A stretch of DNA of 64,000 bases from positions 9,651,475 to 9,715,474 of the forward strand of contig NC_052121.1 of the NCBI RefSeq assembly GCF_012273895.1, written 5' to 3'. A model generated the notes under the pieces. It searched no databases and was not told the origin of the DNA. It saw only the letters and a list, made by a program, of their open reading frames with translations. Source of the DNA: Zerene cesonia. Taxonomy: Eukaryota > Arthropoda > Insecta > Lepidoptera > Pieridae. Position numbers and translations under genes: made by a program. Shown in pieces: positions 12,304-25,000 of this stretch (position 1 is its first letter; every line of letters begins with the position of its first letter).

Positions 12304-15300
12304 TTACCATGGCAACTCCGAACCATCATATTGTAAGAATTTCCCTGTATCATTTTCTCCAAGTTTGTCTATGGTTGTGAAAATGCCGCCAACACTGGTA
12401 TCGACATCTAGCGGCGCATTTTTGCCGCCCATGTCAGTTTTTACCCATCCTGGATGCATGGAGGCAACGAGAATTTCATCTTTTTTTAAATCAATGCTCA
12501 TTGACTTCGTTGCAGCATTTAATGCGGCCTGAAATTTTTTTTATAAGTTGTATGTCACTGAAAAAATTTTTCTGTAACGTACTGCTTACAATATGACGTG
12601 TTATTTTTGGGATCATATAATAATTTATCGAAGTGTTGTGAAACAAATGTATTTTATTTTTTATAATTGTACTATAATTATGCTACTTAGTTTGCTATTT
12701 TAATTTCACTTCGACCGAATTTCCTACTTCCTCGATTATATATATACATTTTCACGCGTCTAACCTTTGAGCATCTGTACGGATAAAAGCCACCTTGGTC
12801 GTTTTGTGCAATGGAACCAAGAATGGAGCTCATATTTATAACAGCTGCCTTTTTGGCGCCCATCGGCTTCCCGCTGTTAGCTTCCGCTGCTTGTTTCAAC
12901 AATGGAACGAGAGCCTGAAATATAAGGTTTTTTTAATATCATATTCGGGCCTTTCGGTTGTTTAGTTACTTTATAAATTATCAGCGTATTTATAGGCACA
13001 CTCCTTGTTAATATGGTTTAATAATAAAACATCGTGTTCTTGTATTATATTTATATTCAGTTATTGCTAGAAAGAAAATTACCCACAGTTGAAACTACAT
13101 ATATTTAAATGGAAGTTATAGGTTGCAACGTTGTTCTTTTCTAAAGGATTTTAGACACGGAGCATTATTAAATATACAATTATATCATTAATAGTAAAAT
13201 AAAGAATAAATAACCTTCGTCAGTAATATAGGTGCCACTGTGTTAACTGTTAGATTTTCCAGCAGCTGCTCAGCTTTCACCAAATTGAGCTTAGTGAATC
13301 GTGTGGTGACACCAGCATTATTGATCAGTAAGTTGAGACCTTGGCCTTTCATGACTTTTGCTATTTGTGTAGCGATATCATCAAATTGGGAAGTATTGGT
13401 TACATCTATAAAATTTATATTATAACTGACTTTTTTTTTTCAATTTTGCATTTTTCTAATCTATACCTGATGGGGTAGTTTTTATGAAATATGAATTGAA
13501 CTTCGTTAGCAATACGGTTCCGCTTCCATGAGGCGTAACGTTTAGAACGTTTTACGAGGGCATTAACTTCTTAAAATTTGTTACGTTCATGTGCTTGTAC
13601 CTACGCTATGCATGACTGCATTTAAAGACACATACAGACATGCTATCTTATAGGCCTCAAACATTTTATATGTTGTATGTGGTAGCACGCTTCGGCACGA
13701 ATTGGGCCAGCTCGCACCGGGGAAGTACCGCACCCTCACAGAAGACCGGCGTGAAATAGCATTCTGCTGTGTTTCGTTCGGTGAGTGGGGGAGCCGGAGG
13801 CCCATATCCTTTTCCTTACCCTTCCCAGTCCTTTCCTTTATTCCTATCGCCAATCCTTTCTTAATCCCTTCCCAAAAATCGGGTCGGCAATCCATTTGTA
13901 GAGGCGTAAGGTCTGCAATGGACCTTATGCCTCTCCAAATGTTCATGGGCGGTGGTAGCGCTTACCATCAGGCGTCCCACCAGCTCCATTGCCGACTGTA
14001 ACATAAAAAAAAAATAAAAAAAAACATGTTCAGAAGCGTTGGATGTCTACTGGTGCGGCAGTAGTCATATACATGCAATATTTTCAACGCATCCTAGCCG
14101 ACCAACGGCAATATTGTGTGATATAAAAGTAACACGATAATTTCGTTGTAAGAAACACAACAAGTCTTTCAGAAAAAGTGACCATATATCTGTCATTCCA
14201 AAAAGATACTTTACGTTAAACTGAAATACATATGATTAAGGTCTGTGCTTATACGTTACCTACCCAGATTTAATATGTGCAGATTCTTGTGTTCTTGGGA
14301 AATTGCTTTAAGTTCCTGAAAAAATTATAAATATAATCAGTACATTAAGATATATTTGCATGCATACAATTCTATATTTTTGTGCACAGTTATTGTCATA
14401 CATCATAATATGATCCAAATAAGTAGGTTAGGTATAGAGATATAGACTGTGGTGTACCTAGCTAAATAAAAAATATTAAAACATAATTTTCGTGTAATAA
14501 AATACATATAATATATTTTTGTGTACTCACCGGCGAATTACTAATAAAATACTGTTTGTAAACTAATGTTGTTAAATCATCATTTTATTTTATTTATGCA
14601 CGTAGATAAAGAAAAACCTTTTTTTTTATTTTTATTTTTATTTTTATTGTATTTCATAGGATCTACGATATAATTCAATATCAGGCATATAAAATTTTAA
14701 GCCAATTTTTTGTTATAGAGAGAATAATATGACATTATGTATGAAAGAGTGTATCATTATACAACCATTGTATCATATACATTAGAAAATTTATAGCGTA
14801 TAATAGGATGATTAGTGGTGTTGTAGACTGATGATGATGATGTCATCCCTACTAATATTATAAATAAGAAAGTAACTCTGTCTGTCTGTTACGCTTTCAC
14901 GCCTAAACCACTGAACCTATTTTGATGAAATTTGGTATGATGATAGAACTGAACTTGGGAAAGGACATAGGATACTTTTTATTACGAAAAAAAGTGAAAA
15001 AGGGGTTGAAATAGGGGATGAAAGTTTGTATGGAAGTTCCTTATTGTCAAACATAAAATCATGTAAGATTCTTTCACACTTAAACCACTTAACCAATTTT
15101 GACAAATAGTCCAGACCTTGGGAAAACCTATAGGCTACTCCTTACCATGTCGCGCGATATAACCGAAATCCACGCAGGCGAAGCCGCGGGTGGATAGCTA
15201 GTATCGTAATAATCAATACATAGCATAAAACAAAGTCGCTATCTCTGTCTGTCCTCATGTCCCTATGTATAGTTAAACCTTTAAGGATTCTTTCAATAGC

Positions 15301-16087
15301 AAATGTATCGGTTTTTTCTTTTACTACGAATATTAACTTTTAACAATTTGAAATCTTCTTTTCGATAATTCTTAACACTGAAGGCAGTAGAGCAAAAATA
15401 AATGAAAGATATAGCGCGCGAGATTTCAAATTATTGCTCGCTGTCAAAAATCTAAATATTCCGGATATTTCTTCGACCGTCAGTGAAGTGCTTTTACTTT
15501 CGATAACAAATATAAAGTACCGATCTGAAATAGCGTGTTCTGTAAATAGGAATTTAAACTTATGTTATGACTCTTTTGATGTTGTCTTTTTTGTTATTCT
15601 TTATTTGCATCATCATCTTAGATGCTGAGGATACGTCATCGTTCATGGCGTCATATGCTTAGTCACGATTATTCGATACCTGCCGTCCCCCACTCGATTT
15701 TCGATTGTATGTGAATAATTATTTAAGTGTTGCCTACACTAGTATACGACTCGTTAGTCGATGCCTGGTAAACGGGGGATTTGCTATCTCTTTCTCGCGT
15801 TTATCTTTAAATAAAATAGTTATTAAATATTACTACACGGCTTCAACTCAGACATTAAAGTTGGTTATTTAGTAGTAACGTGAAGTGTTAGTGTGATTTT
15901 AAAACAACAACAAAAATGGCACCGATCGGTAAGTTCTTATGATATATAAGTTATTAACTTTACATCTTACCTCAGAAGTGTTACGACAGGTTGCGAAAAC
16001 ATTTTCAGCCTTATTGTTCTTTAGTAGAAATTTAACCATTCCAAGTCCCAACCCTCTGTTTGCGCCAGTAATCAACACGGAATTCAT
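12304..16087 (-). CDS. Short-chain dehydrogenase/reductase, sniffer / C-factor class
   Basis: NAD(P)H-dependent classical SDR; the insect sniffer class reduces reactive carbonyls in the cytosol. Five exons join in frame: 16087-15971, 14315-14264, 13405-13215, 12914-12765 and 12528-12304, giving 244 aa. Visible signatures are the Rossmann nucleotide loop TGANRGLGLG (residues 7-16), LLINNAG (82-88), the catalytic Ser in NMSSILGS (149/150), and the active-site YRCSK (Y166...K170). A C-terminal substrate lid follows HPGWVKTDMGG. Length is typical of the class. Intron 1 is the longest (15970-14316) and contains the cytosolic first exon of thioredoxin reductase on the opposite strand. A SINE sits in intron 2 (about 13676-14025). 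The class is firm; the individual orthologue and substrate are not determined. Confidence 0.9.
13676..14025 (+). mobile_element. Metulj-like SINE
   Basis: Runs from a TGTGGTAGCACGCTTCGGCA head through GGGGAGCCGGAGGCCCATAT, a TTCC-rich middle, and GGCGGTGGTAGCGCTTACCA to a GTAACATAAAAAAAA tail. The same elements recur at 22236, 40317, 51700 and elsewhere. This is a very abundant lepidopteran tRNA-derived SINE type; the subfamily name is from memory. It lies in an intron of the SDR gene. Confidence 0.75.
14848..15202 (+). mobile_element. Helitron-type element, near full length
   Basis: Starts CTACTAATATTATAAATAAG, followed by CTGTCTGTCTG, TTTCACGCCTAAACCACTGA and GATGAAATTTGGTATGATGA, with an internal second copy of the ACCACTTAACC motif. 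It ends in a GCGAAGCCGCGGG hairpin followed by CTAGT. That 3' structure (GC hairpin then CTAG with insertion before T) fits non-autonomous lepidopteran Helitrons. No coding capacity. Located in SDR intron 1. Confidence 0.7.
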
Positions 16088-19000
16088 TGTGCAATTCTAA
16101 TAGAATTTCATTAAACATAAAATTGACGTTTAAGTAAGGTTATCTTGCGTTCTTGTTAGCAGTAACCTATGTATACCTAAATAATTTTCTGTCATTCATG
16201 GAGTAACACGTCAAAATGACAATTTTTAATAATTTTCTCAAGATACGCAATATTGTGAAACCGCTAAGTAGAACTGATACTTTAATTGTGTTGAGCCGGC
16301 GCACATTTTCTAGTAAGTTGGGAATTATCTTAGCGTAGCCTTGAAGTAATTATCGACTAACCTCTGATGATATGACTGTGGTATTTTTCATGTCTTGATT
16401 TATTACTCAATCTAATTTTTACCCACCTGATTATTCGATCATCGTTCTTTTCATGTTTAACATGTACTATATTATGCCCTCATAATTCATAAAACATCTA
16501 GTCCTGATAGATTTTTCAAATATCATAAATAGAATAACTATAGATACATTACTTATATAATAATGATTGTTGATGATATCTAATATGATTAATAAAAAAA
16601 ATTCACAATCATCTTGGTTACATTGTAAAAATGCATTAAAATTTCTGTGTATTGTTGTAAGCATTGCATTCATATAAATATAATAATAGACACTTTTGGT
16701 TGTCTATACAAATAGGTTGGATGTGTTGTAGCCGTAAGACAAAATCAATCGCTCCTTTAGTACAAGAAGAAGGTATAAAGATTATATTCACTGGAAATTT
16801 TGTGCTGTCTGCCTATCATGTTAATGTGGCACAATAGAGCTTCCATAAAAATCGGGCAATTATTGTATAATTCACCTTTTCTGCGTTAGTAGTATTATGG
16901 CAGTTTATAGCGAAAACATACAGTAGTTCAACGCCATAATGAAAGATGTTTTAACACCTAGACTATGTTGTGGTTGTCACAGTTCAATAATATAGTTATG
17001 GAAATTTAAAATATGCAAAAGATAAAAACGCAGATTCTTCTCAATTTGCAATCTCTCACACAACAAATAGTATTGCCCCCATGCATAATTCACCTATCTA
17101 AACATCTTCGTTGAACAACTGTGTGGGTTATAAAACTGTGGTATTATGAAGTTTTCTGTGGCTCATATCTGTTCTTGTCCATTGTAAATTGGTGATATGG
17201 GATAGTTGGGGAGTACTTTTAAGAACTAGTAGTTAAAGTATAAATATGTTATAATGCTGGGCTGATGTACAGGTAATTTATACAACCTGATCAGCCAAGC
17301 TTTGCTTAGTCTGGAACTAATTGTAATCATATCATTATTTTAAATTCTGTTGTTAGGTATGGTAATGGTAATTAAAATGTTTCTTACCTTACCAATATCA
17401 CTTATTGAATAACCATTAAAGGGCTTCAAAATAGGAATTCACACACTAACTCAAATTAAATTAAAACCAAATCACATATTTTTATATTACTTAAACTTTG
17501 TAAATACTATGCTGCTACTAAAATATCACAGTTTCTAGATTCATTCATTTCATTCATTGTCAGTTCATATAGTCAATTTTAATTAACACATTTTACACCT
17601 TTATAAGTGGGTAATGTTTCTCATTATAATATATTTGCTGTTTTTGTAATTGGCACACTACAACCCTCACTTGGTCACATACCGTACCAAGGTAGCTGTG
17701 TGCATTATAATGTTGCTTCATAGTTCATGGGTACATAATGCAATTGTAGATGGGGCGTATGATTATGACTTGGCCGTCATTGGTGGTGGCTCGGGAGGGC
17801 TGGCATGCGCTAAGGAAGCAGTGAACCAGGGCGCTCGCGTTGCTGTGTTAGATTATGTTACCCCTTCGCCCCAGGGGACAAAGTGGGGTCTCGGAGGAAC
17901 ATGCGTGAATGTGGGATGTATACCGAAAAAGTTGATGCATCAAGCGGCATTACTTGGAGAGAGCATACATGTGAGTATTTATGTCCTTTATATAATGTTT
18001 GATGCTAGTAAAGTACTGTTGAAAAAAAGGTTTACTTTATTATTTTAAAAATCACACAAACATTTATTATATATAGACCTGTTCTTATTGAAATGTATTA
18101 GGTTTTTACTGTGCTTGGATGAGAGTGAATTACTATCTAAAAATTAGATATATACATTGCATATGTGTTTAAAAACAATTGAAGCTAAGTACAAAATTTA
18201 ACACGAGAAATTGTTTTGTAAATTTTATTGTTTTGAAACAGATGAAATAAATAAAATATTTTCAAGTAAAATTCCTTGTTTAAAGATTCCTATAATAACC
18301 ACAAAAGCATGATAGAAGCACATAGTGAGATATTTTCTCTGGAAATATATTAGGTCTAATATCATAAATAACACTGCAATTATCTTTATGTGAATGTGGG
18401 TCATTAATCTATAGAATTTATTATTACAATGTATTGACTAGATAAGATTGTATATCTAGTGAGAAATCATTGAATAGACAATCTTATGGGTTGTGTTAAA
18501 AAGAAGTTATTTAACCATATCATAATATTATTTGGATTAAAAATGATTGTCTTGTTATGTCTCTCCATTTCTATAGTATATCCTGTTTGTCAGAAACTCA
18601 AATAATATAGAAGGAAATTTTCTATAAACTCATTTGCCTTAACAATATCAGTCATTACTCATTAGTTTATAAATATAATTTTGTGATAATCAGTAAAGAG
18701 AAAGTTGGAATAATTAACACTAGAAATAAGTTCAATTCATTTCAATTTAAATAAAATAACTATCATAGTCAGTCAATATTTTATGAGAAGAAGTAGACAA
18801 CTGCAGATACTATTAATTAATAAAAGGTAAAGAAAAAGAAAAACAATATATTTCATTATAATTGTTTGCTTATAGGACTTGGTAAGTGCACCCAAAACCT
18901 CATACCTTCCTGATCCCTTCCCGATTCCTGGATTCCTTGTAACTGGTAATGCTTTTTATTAAGGTAAATAGATTTGGAATGTTTATATACCCTAGTTTTC

Positions 19001-22000
19001 AATTAAATTCACCATTAAAAATATTCTGAAAGTGACGGGGTAATTAATTTTTTATTTTAAAGTAAATGATGTGGCTATGTTGCTGCCCTAGTATCATATT
19101 TTAATTTGATCCGACCCCAATAAAGCATCTCCTGTTATTTTAATTCTAGCATAGTTATAGATACGGACTAGATTGTTCCATAATTACGAATAAACGAAAA
19201 AGGTCAGACGGTCCCTTAGTAATTTTCATAAAAGCCTATAACAACTCGATTTTTATCTATCACTTGTTTAAGTGTATTAACAATACAGTATTGTGGTAGT
19301 TAACGACTTTTCTACAAGATAGTCATATGTCAATTTTACTTATAAAATACAAGAGTATTTGTAATTTCATGGATATAAAAGTTATTCTGAATTTATATTG
19401 ACAGATGTGCCAGTTGTGCCTATCATAATCGGGACCTCTCACTGGCACATAGCTAATGTAACAAGCAATAAGTTATATTATGGGTGGCAATTGAAAAACC
19501 AATAATTTGTGTTTGTCGTATAATATTATAACAGAATAAAAGGAAAACTGTTGTACTCAATTCCGTATGATAAGTAAAGGCAGGATACACGAACAATATT
19601 GTATTTTAAAACGGCAACGGCCGTTAAGCTGCGCTGTTTCATTCTAACACATACAACATATTATCTACATCTCACTCACTCGCTCGCCTACACGAGGCGG
19701 GCAATTACCTGACTTTCGTATTGCCATCCTGGAGCGAGTGCAATATATCTATGACTTTAAAAGGGCAAATTATGATTGCTAACATGTATTATTTTATTTA
19801 TTTATGGGGAGTTAAATTTTGATTGCAGTTTCCTAATACTATTGTATGTACCAATTGCTTATAAACGAAAACAATGATTCCATTGTCTTTCCCAAATGTT
19901 TTAATGGTAAACTCTCACGAATTGAATATTTTCTTACCCCTTTGAAGGCGTTTTGTTTTTTTTAACTAGGGTTTTGTGGATGAAAATTCATTGACGAAAT
20001 TTAAATCAATCCATTATTAATAAGCTCCTGTTCACGAACGCAGCCAGAATTTAGGGTGTCAATTAAGTGAAATGACTAAAAGTGCATAAAACACGCTTAC
20101 TTTAATAATAAGTTTCCGCTTGCTTTTCCTTAATGAGAAGTTGAACAGTTATAGGTTAATTAATATGTAAATTATATTAATTATTAATTACATATTATTA
20201 ACATTTCCCGGGGTTTTGAATCCCTAAAACCACCCCCCTACGCTAAGCGCATACTTCTATAATATGGTAGAAACTTGGAATAAGCAGCGTAACATGGAAT
20301 GACGCGTGATCATAACTTATATAACACGAGATAATCATAATGAGTTTTAATTTACATATTATGTGAATGGGAGTATATTTTCATGTTAGTCATATCGTAA
20401 AACATTATACCTGTTTGATAAATAAATGCAAGTCACAATTGTAAACTGTTCTGGAAGTATAGACACACACTTTAAAAAGGAGAATGTTATCAATCCGATT
20501 GTTTTTTTTTTGGGTTTTTTACATGAGAACTTTAGACTCCACTTAAAAAAAAACTTTCGAAAAAAAGAATCGTCAAGTCTTTCTTTTTTTTTTTGTTAAA
20601 GCTAGTGCCGTTCCGTTAGTTTAGTTTAGTTCTGACAATTTGAGAGAAGTTTAGTTTTTTTTTTTAACAATGATTATGTACAATATATTTTTTTTATTGC
20701 CGTATCATATATGCGACGGAAACTATTTTTAAGCATTTATAAGGGCTTATTCTAAAAATAGTTTCGCTATTTGTAAGGCCAAAATTTAATTGAATTATGC
20801 CAAAAATAAGTTTGAGTGTGTTAGTGTGACAGCAATATCATCTCCAACATCATTTATTTAAATACTGCATTTTAAAAATAATAAAATACTTGTTTGACTA
20901 CAAATGAGAAGTCTTGCTCATTATAATTTAATCTTTAACTGTCTGGAAATATATTATAAAAATGCAATATTTTAAAAACATTTTGCAATTTGTTATGCAT
21001 CACTGGCTTGTTTGTAAAACCACTTCATTGAATAATTAATTTTAACATTGTGTAATACATAATTGCAGTGATATTTATGTACCTTATAATATTTTAAAAA
21101 CAATACACTAGACAAGTAGTCTTTTATTGATTTTTTCATCAATCCAGCATCCTATATAATATACCTATGATAGTTTTTTTTTAATTATTTCTAGAAACTT
21201 GGAAATACTATCTATGGTCATTTGAGTTAATTTTATGAAATTTGTAGATTGTTATTTGAGTGTAGGTACAATGTACCGTAAAAACATGAATGCCATTAAT
21301 TGTTTGAAATTAAAGAGGAAGTTGTTGTATGGGAAAATCTATTAACAAATTTATATAGTAATCGGTTGTATGAAGGTCTCAATTCTTTGATTTTGCGTGT
21401 TTTACTATTTGCAATGTAGAATGATATATGGAAGATTGTTATTATCTAATTATCACAGCACTTGCATAATTAACAAGAAAACATAATTAATATATATTTT
21501 TTTTATATGTGTAATGTGCTTATATAGATACAATGTGCATATTATTACATAAAGACTAGTTGTTGTTTTCTTCTCTGCATTATAATGTATAAAAGTAATA
21601 TATAAGAGATTTTCAAATTAATTGTAATGCTTGTCTCAGTTTCTTGCAAACTATGAATATTACTATGAATATATTGAATGCAGCATCCTTATAAGACAAG
21701 TTAAATCCTTATAATATAAAGTAAAGTCCTTATAATCCTTATGCAAGACGCCAAAGAAAAATAGCATTATAAACAATTTACTATGAAGATGATATAATAA
21801 TTACCCACTCTTCTCTTTCTAGGAAGCGGTTGCGTACGGCTGGCAAGTGCCCGCACTGGACCAGATCAAAATCAACTGGGCCGCCCTTACAGAGTCCGTC
21901 CAGAACCACATAAAGTCTGTCAACTGGGTGACCAGAGTCGACTTGCGGGACAAAAAGATTGACTACATCAATGGGCTAGGCGAATTCAAGGATCCCCACA

Positions 22001-25000
22001 CCATAATAGCGACCATGAAGAATGGAAGCAAGAAGGAGTTGACAGCGAAGAATATATTGATCGCGGTCGGCGGGCGACCACATTACCCGGATATCCCTGG
22101 CGCGATAGAGTACTGTATAAGCAGCGATGATATCTTCAGTTTGGGACACCCTCCAGGGAAGACGCTGGTCGTTGGAGCTGGATGTAAGTATCGAAATATA
22201 CAAGTCAGTCTTGTTAAATATAACATTTATAGTTATTGTGGTAGTCGAGCATGCTTCGGCACGAAATGGGCCAGCTCGCACCGGAAAAGTACCACACCCC
22301 CACAAAAGACCGCCATGAAATAGCATACTGCTGTGTTTTGTTCGGTGAGTGGAGGAGCCGGAGGCCCATATCTTTTTCCTTACCCTTCCCATTCCTTTCT
22401 TTTATTCCTCTCGTCAATCCTTTCTCAATCCCTTTCCAATTCAGAGTCGGCAATCCATTTGTAGTAGTCTGCAAACGATTTTACGCCTCTCCAAATGTTC
22501 ATGGGCGGTGGTAGCGCTTACCATCAGGCGACCCACCAGCTCCATAAAATCCGACGGTGACATAAAAAAAAATCCACTAATAAATTTTAATAATTAGCAG
22601 CCTGATTTTTAAGAATTGACAAGAAACTAATTAGTTACTTCTCTATTAACTAGAATACCAATCGTTATTCGAATATTGGAGTACCTTAACGTAATACGTG
22701 GTTAAATTTGTTTCGTAAAAACAGAGATGAACAACAAAAGCATTCATTTTTTGCTATTTTGTAATTGAAATTTGTGTTTTATTTAGTAACTAACTCATTA
22801 CGTACTTTAAAACATCTTGAAAAAGTGCTATATATGTATAATTCTACTAATATAATAAATGCGAAAGATTCTAAGGATGTGTGTGTGTTTGTTGCTCTTT
22901 CACGCAAAAACTACTGAACCGATTGCAATGAAATTTGTTAAGTAGACAGCTGGACAACTGGAAAAACATATAGGCAACTTTTTATCCCGATATTTCTACG
23001 GGATATGGACTGACGCGGGTGAAACCGCGGGGCGCAGCTAGTATAATATATTTTTGCTTTCATCAATGCCTTCTTAAAGAGAGTGAATCCTTACAAGCTA
23101 TTTTTCTTGGTTTGACGAGAAAATTTCCAAGCCATTTGAGAATCAGGTCATTGAAACGTTTAAGTATGCTTCAAGTATTTCCATTCATAAATATGATTGT
23201 ATTATGTGTCTTTCATTCTTTAGCTTATATCTACACGTTTTCTTGGTATTTTGTAACCATCTCTTTTTGACGGATTTCGACCTGAAGCAGACAGATTTAA
23301 TTCAAATTTTTATACTCACCAAGGATTTAAGGACTACATTAGTCTATATTTGAATAATTAAAGAGGGTTTCCTATTTTTTTATTAAGAATTTTTTATTTT
23401 ACGTCAATGATCACTTCTTCAGTCGCAACACTATATTCACCAAACCCAATACTCTTCCAGACATCGGCCTCGAGTGCGCCGGTTTCCTCAACTCGCTGGG
23501 CTTCCCGGCCACGGTGCTGATCCGCTCGGTGCCACTCCGCGGCTTCGACCAGCAGATGGCGCAGATGGTCACCAACGAGATGGAGTCCAAGGGTGTGAAG
23601 CTGCAGCACAAGTGTGTGCCGCTGTCTGTGGAGAAGCTGGAGACGGGACAGTTGAAGGCCAAGTGGTTGAATACGGAGACGCAGGAACAGTAAGTAGTAC
23701 TTAAATCTTACTAGCAGCGGCTAATCATAGCATTTCAATTATTTTTTTTAAGATGTTTTATCCTTATCTGATAGAATACCAGCTGCGCCCCGCGGTTTCG
23801 CGCGGATATCGGGATAAAAAGTTGCCTATAGGTTATTCCAGTTGTATTGTACGTGCGTAGATAGCTGAACAACTGGAATAATATATAGGCAAAATTTTAT
23901 CCCGATATTCCTACGGGATACGGACTTAGGCGGGCGAAACCGCGGGGCGCAGCTAGTTAATAATATTAGTAGGAAGTAGGATAGGATCTGATAGAATATA
24001 GACAAAATTTCATACATAACATTTTGGCGGGTAGTCAAGATAAATAATTTGTTTTTTTTTTTTTATTAATTTTAGAAGCGAAGATGTGTTCGACACAGTG
24101 CTCATAGCGACCGGACGTTATGCTCTAACGAAACAACTTAACTTGGATGCGGCTGGTGTTAACGTGAGTTTAATTATTTTTTTTAATTCATTAGGTAATC
24201 TATTATAGACACATTTTTCACACACACTACCCAAAGATATTCTGTGGTAATAATACACAAATATTCATTTATTTTAGTTCTCTATTAGCAGCATTTGTAT
24301 TTAGAAATTAAACACTTGAAAACTGATTTTACACGCGATTTATTCATTATATTAACCCGACTTTTCGAACACTTTACAGCGAGCGTGTCTCCGTGATCAC
24401 ATTCACTGTAAACACTTTACAGCGAACGTGGTCACGGTCGGCTTAATAATATAATGAATAAATCGCGTTTAAAATCCTTTTAAAAGTCTTTATATTTCTA
24501 AATATATAATACTCGCGTAAAATCAGACACAAGAAAGGACATGTATTTTTCTATGTACTTTGTTACCTACTGGGAAAACACATTTTACAGCAAAATAGAC
24601 AATATGCATATTACATTAGTATTAATTATTTTTTTTTTTAGTTTATGGCTTTAAAGAAAATGCTAAACTCAAACTGAAACTCAAAAATTTATTTATTCAA
24701 TTAGACTTCTTAAAGAAACATTTTTGAATAAGACAGTTTTAACATTTATCACCGAAATTGGAAAGCATTTTTTACAGAGAAGAGCCGGCATTAAACTCTG
24801 TATTTGCTTTTTTCCAATTATATCATGATATTCATTAAATTTGAATCGCAGCGCATGATTGATTTTTTTCTCTTTGGGAATTTTACAAAAAAAAATTAAT
24901 TGATTGGTATTTCTTTTTAATCATCATCATCATCATCAGCCTATATATGTTCGCACTGCTGGACATGGGCCTCCTATGAGGGTTTTGATGTTATTATTAT

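Noticed and set aside
13587..14001. Open frames of about 100 codons on both strands
   Set aside because: They lie inside the Metulj-like SINE, and the same peptides recur at the other SINE copies; not genes.
17650..17749. Open frame running into TrxR exon 2 from an ATG at 17650, with a hydrophobic stretch that looks like a signal peptide
   Set aside because: It ends at a clean acceptor (CAATTGTAG at 17749), and two upstream exons fit that acceptor in phase. The extension is most likely intron read-through; a secreted TrxR would be unprecedented to me.
21976..22597. Several overlapping open frames on both strands
   Set aside because: The left part is antisense to TrxR exon 3 and the rest is SINE; no coding support.
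23394..23704. Minus-strand frames of 70-80 codons
   Set aside because: Antisense of TrxR exon 4, which has the GAGYIGLE continuation and correct splice phases.
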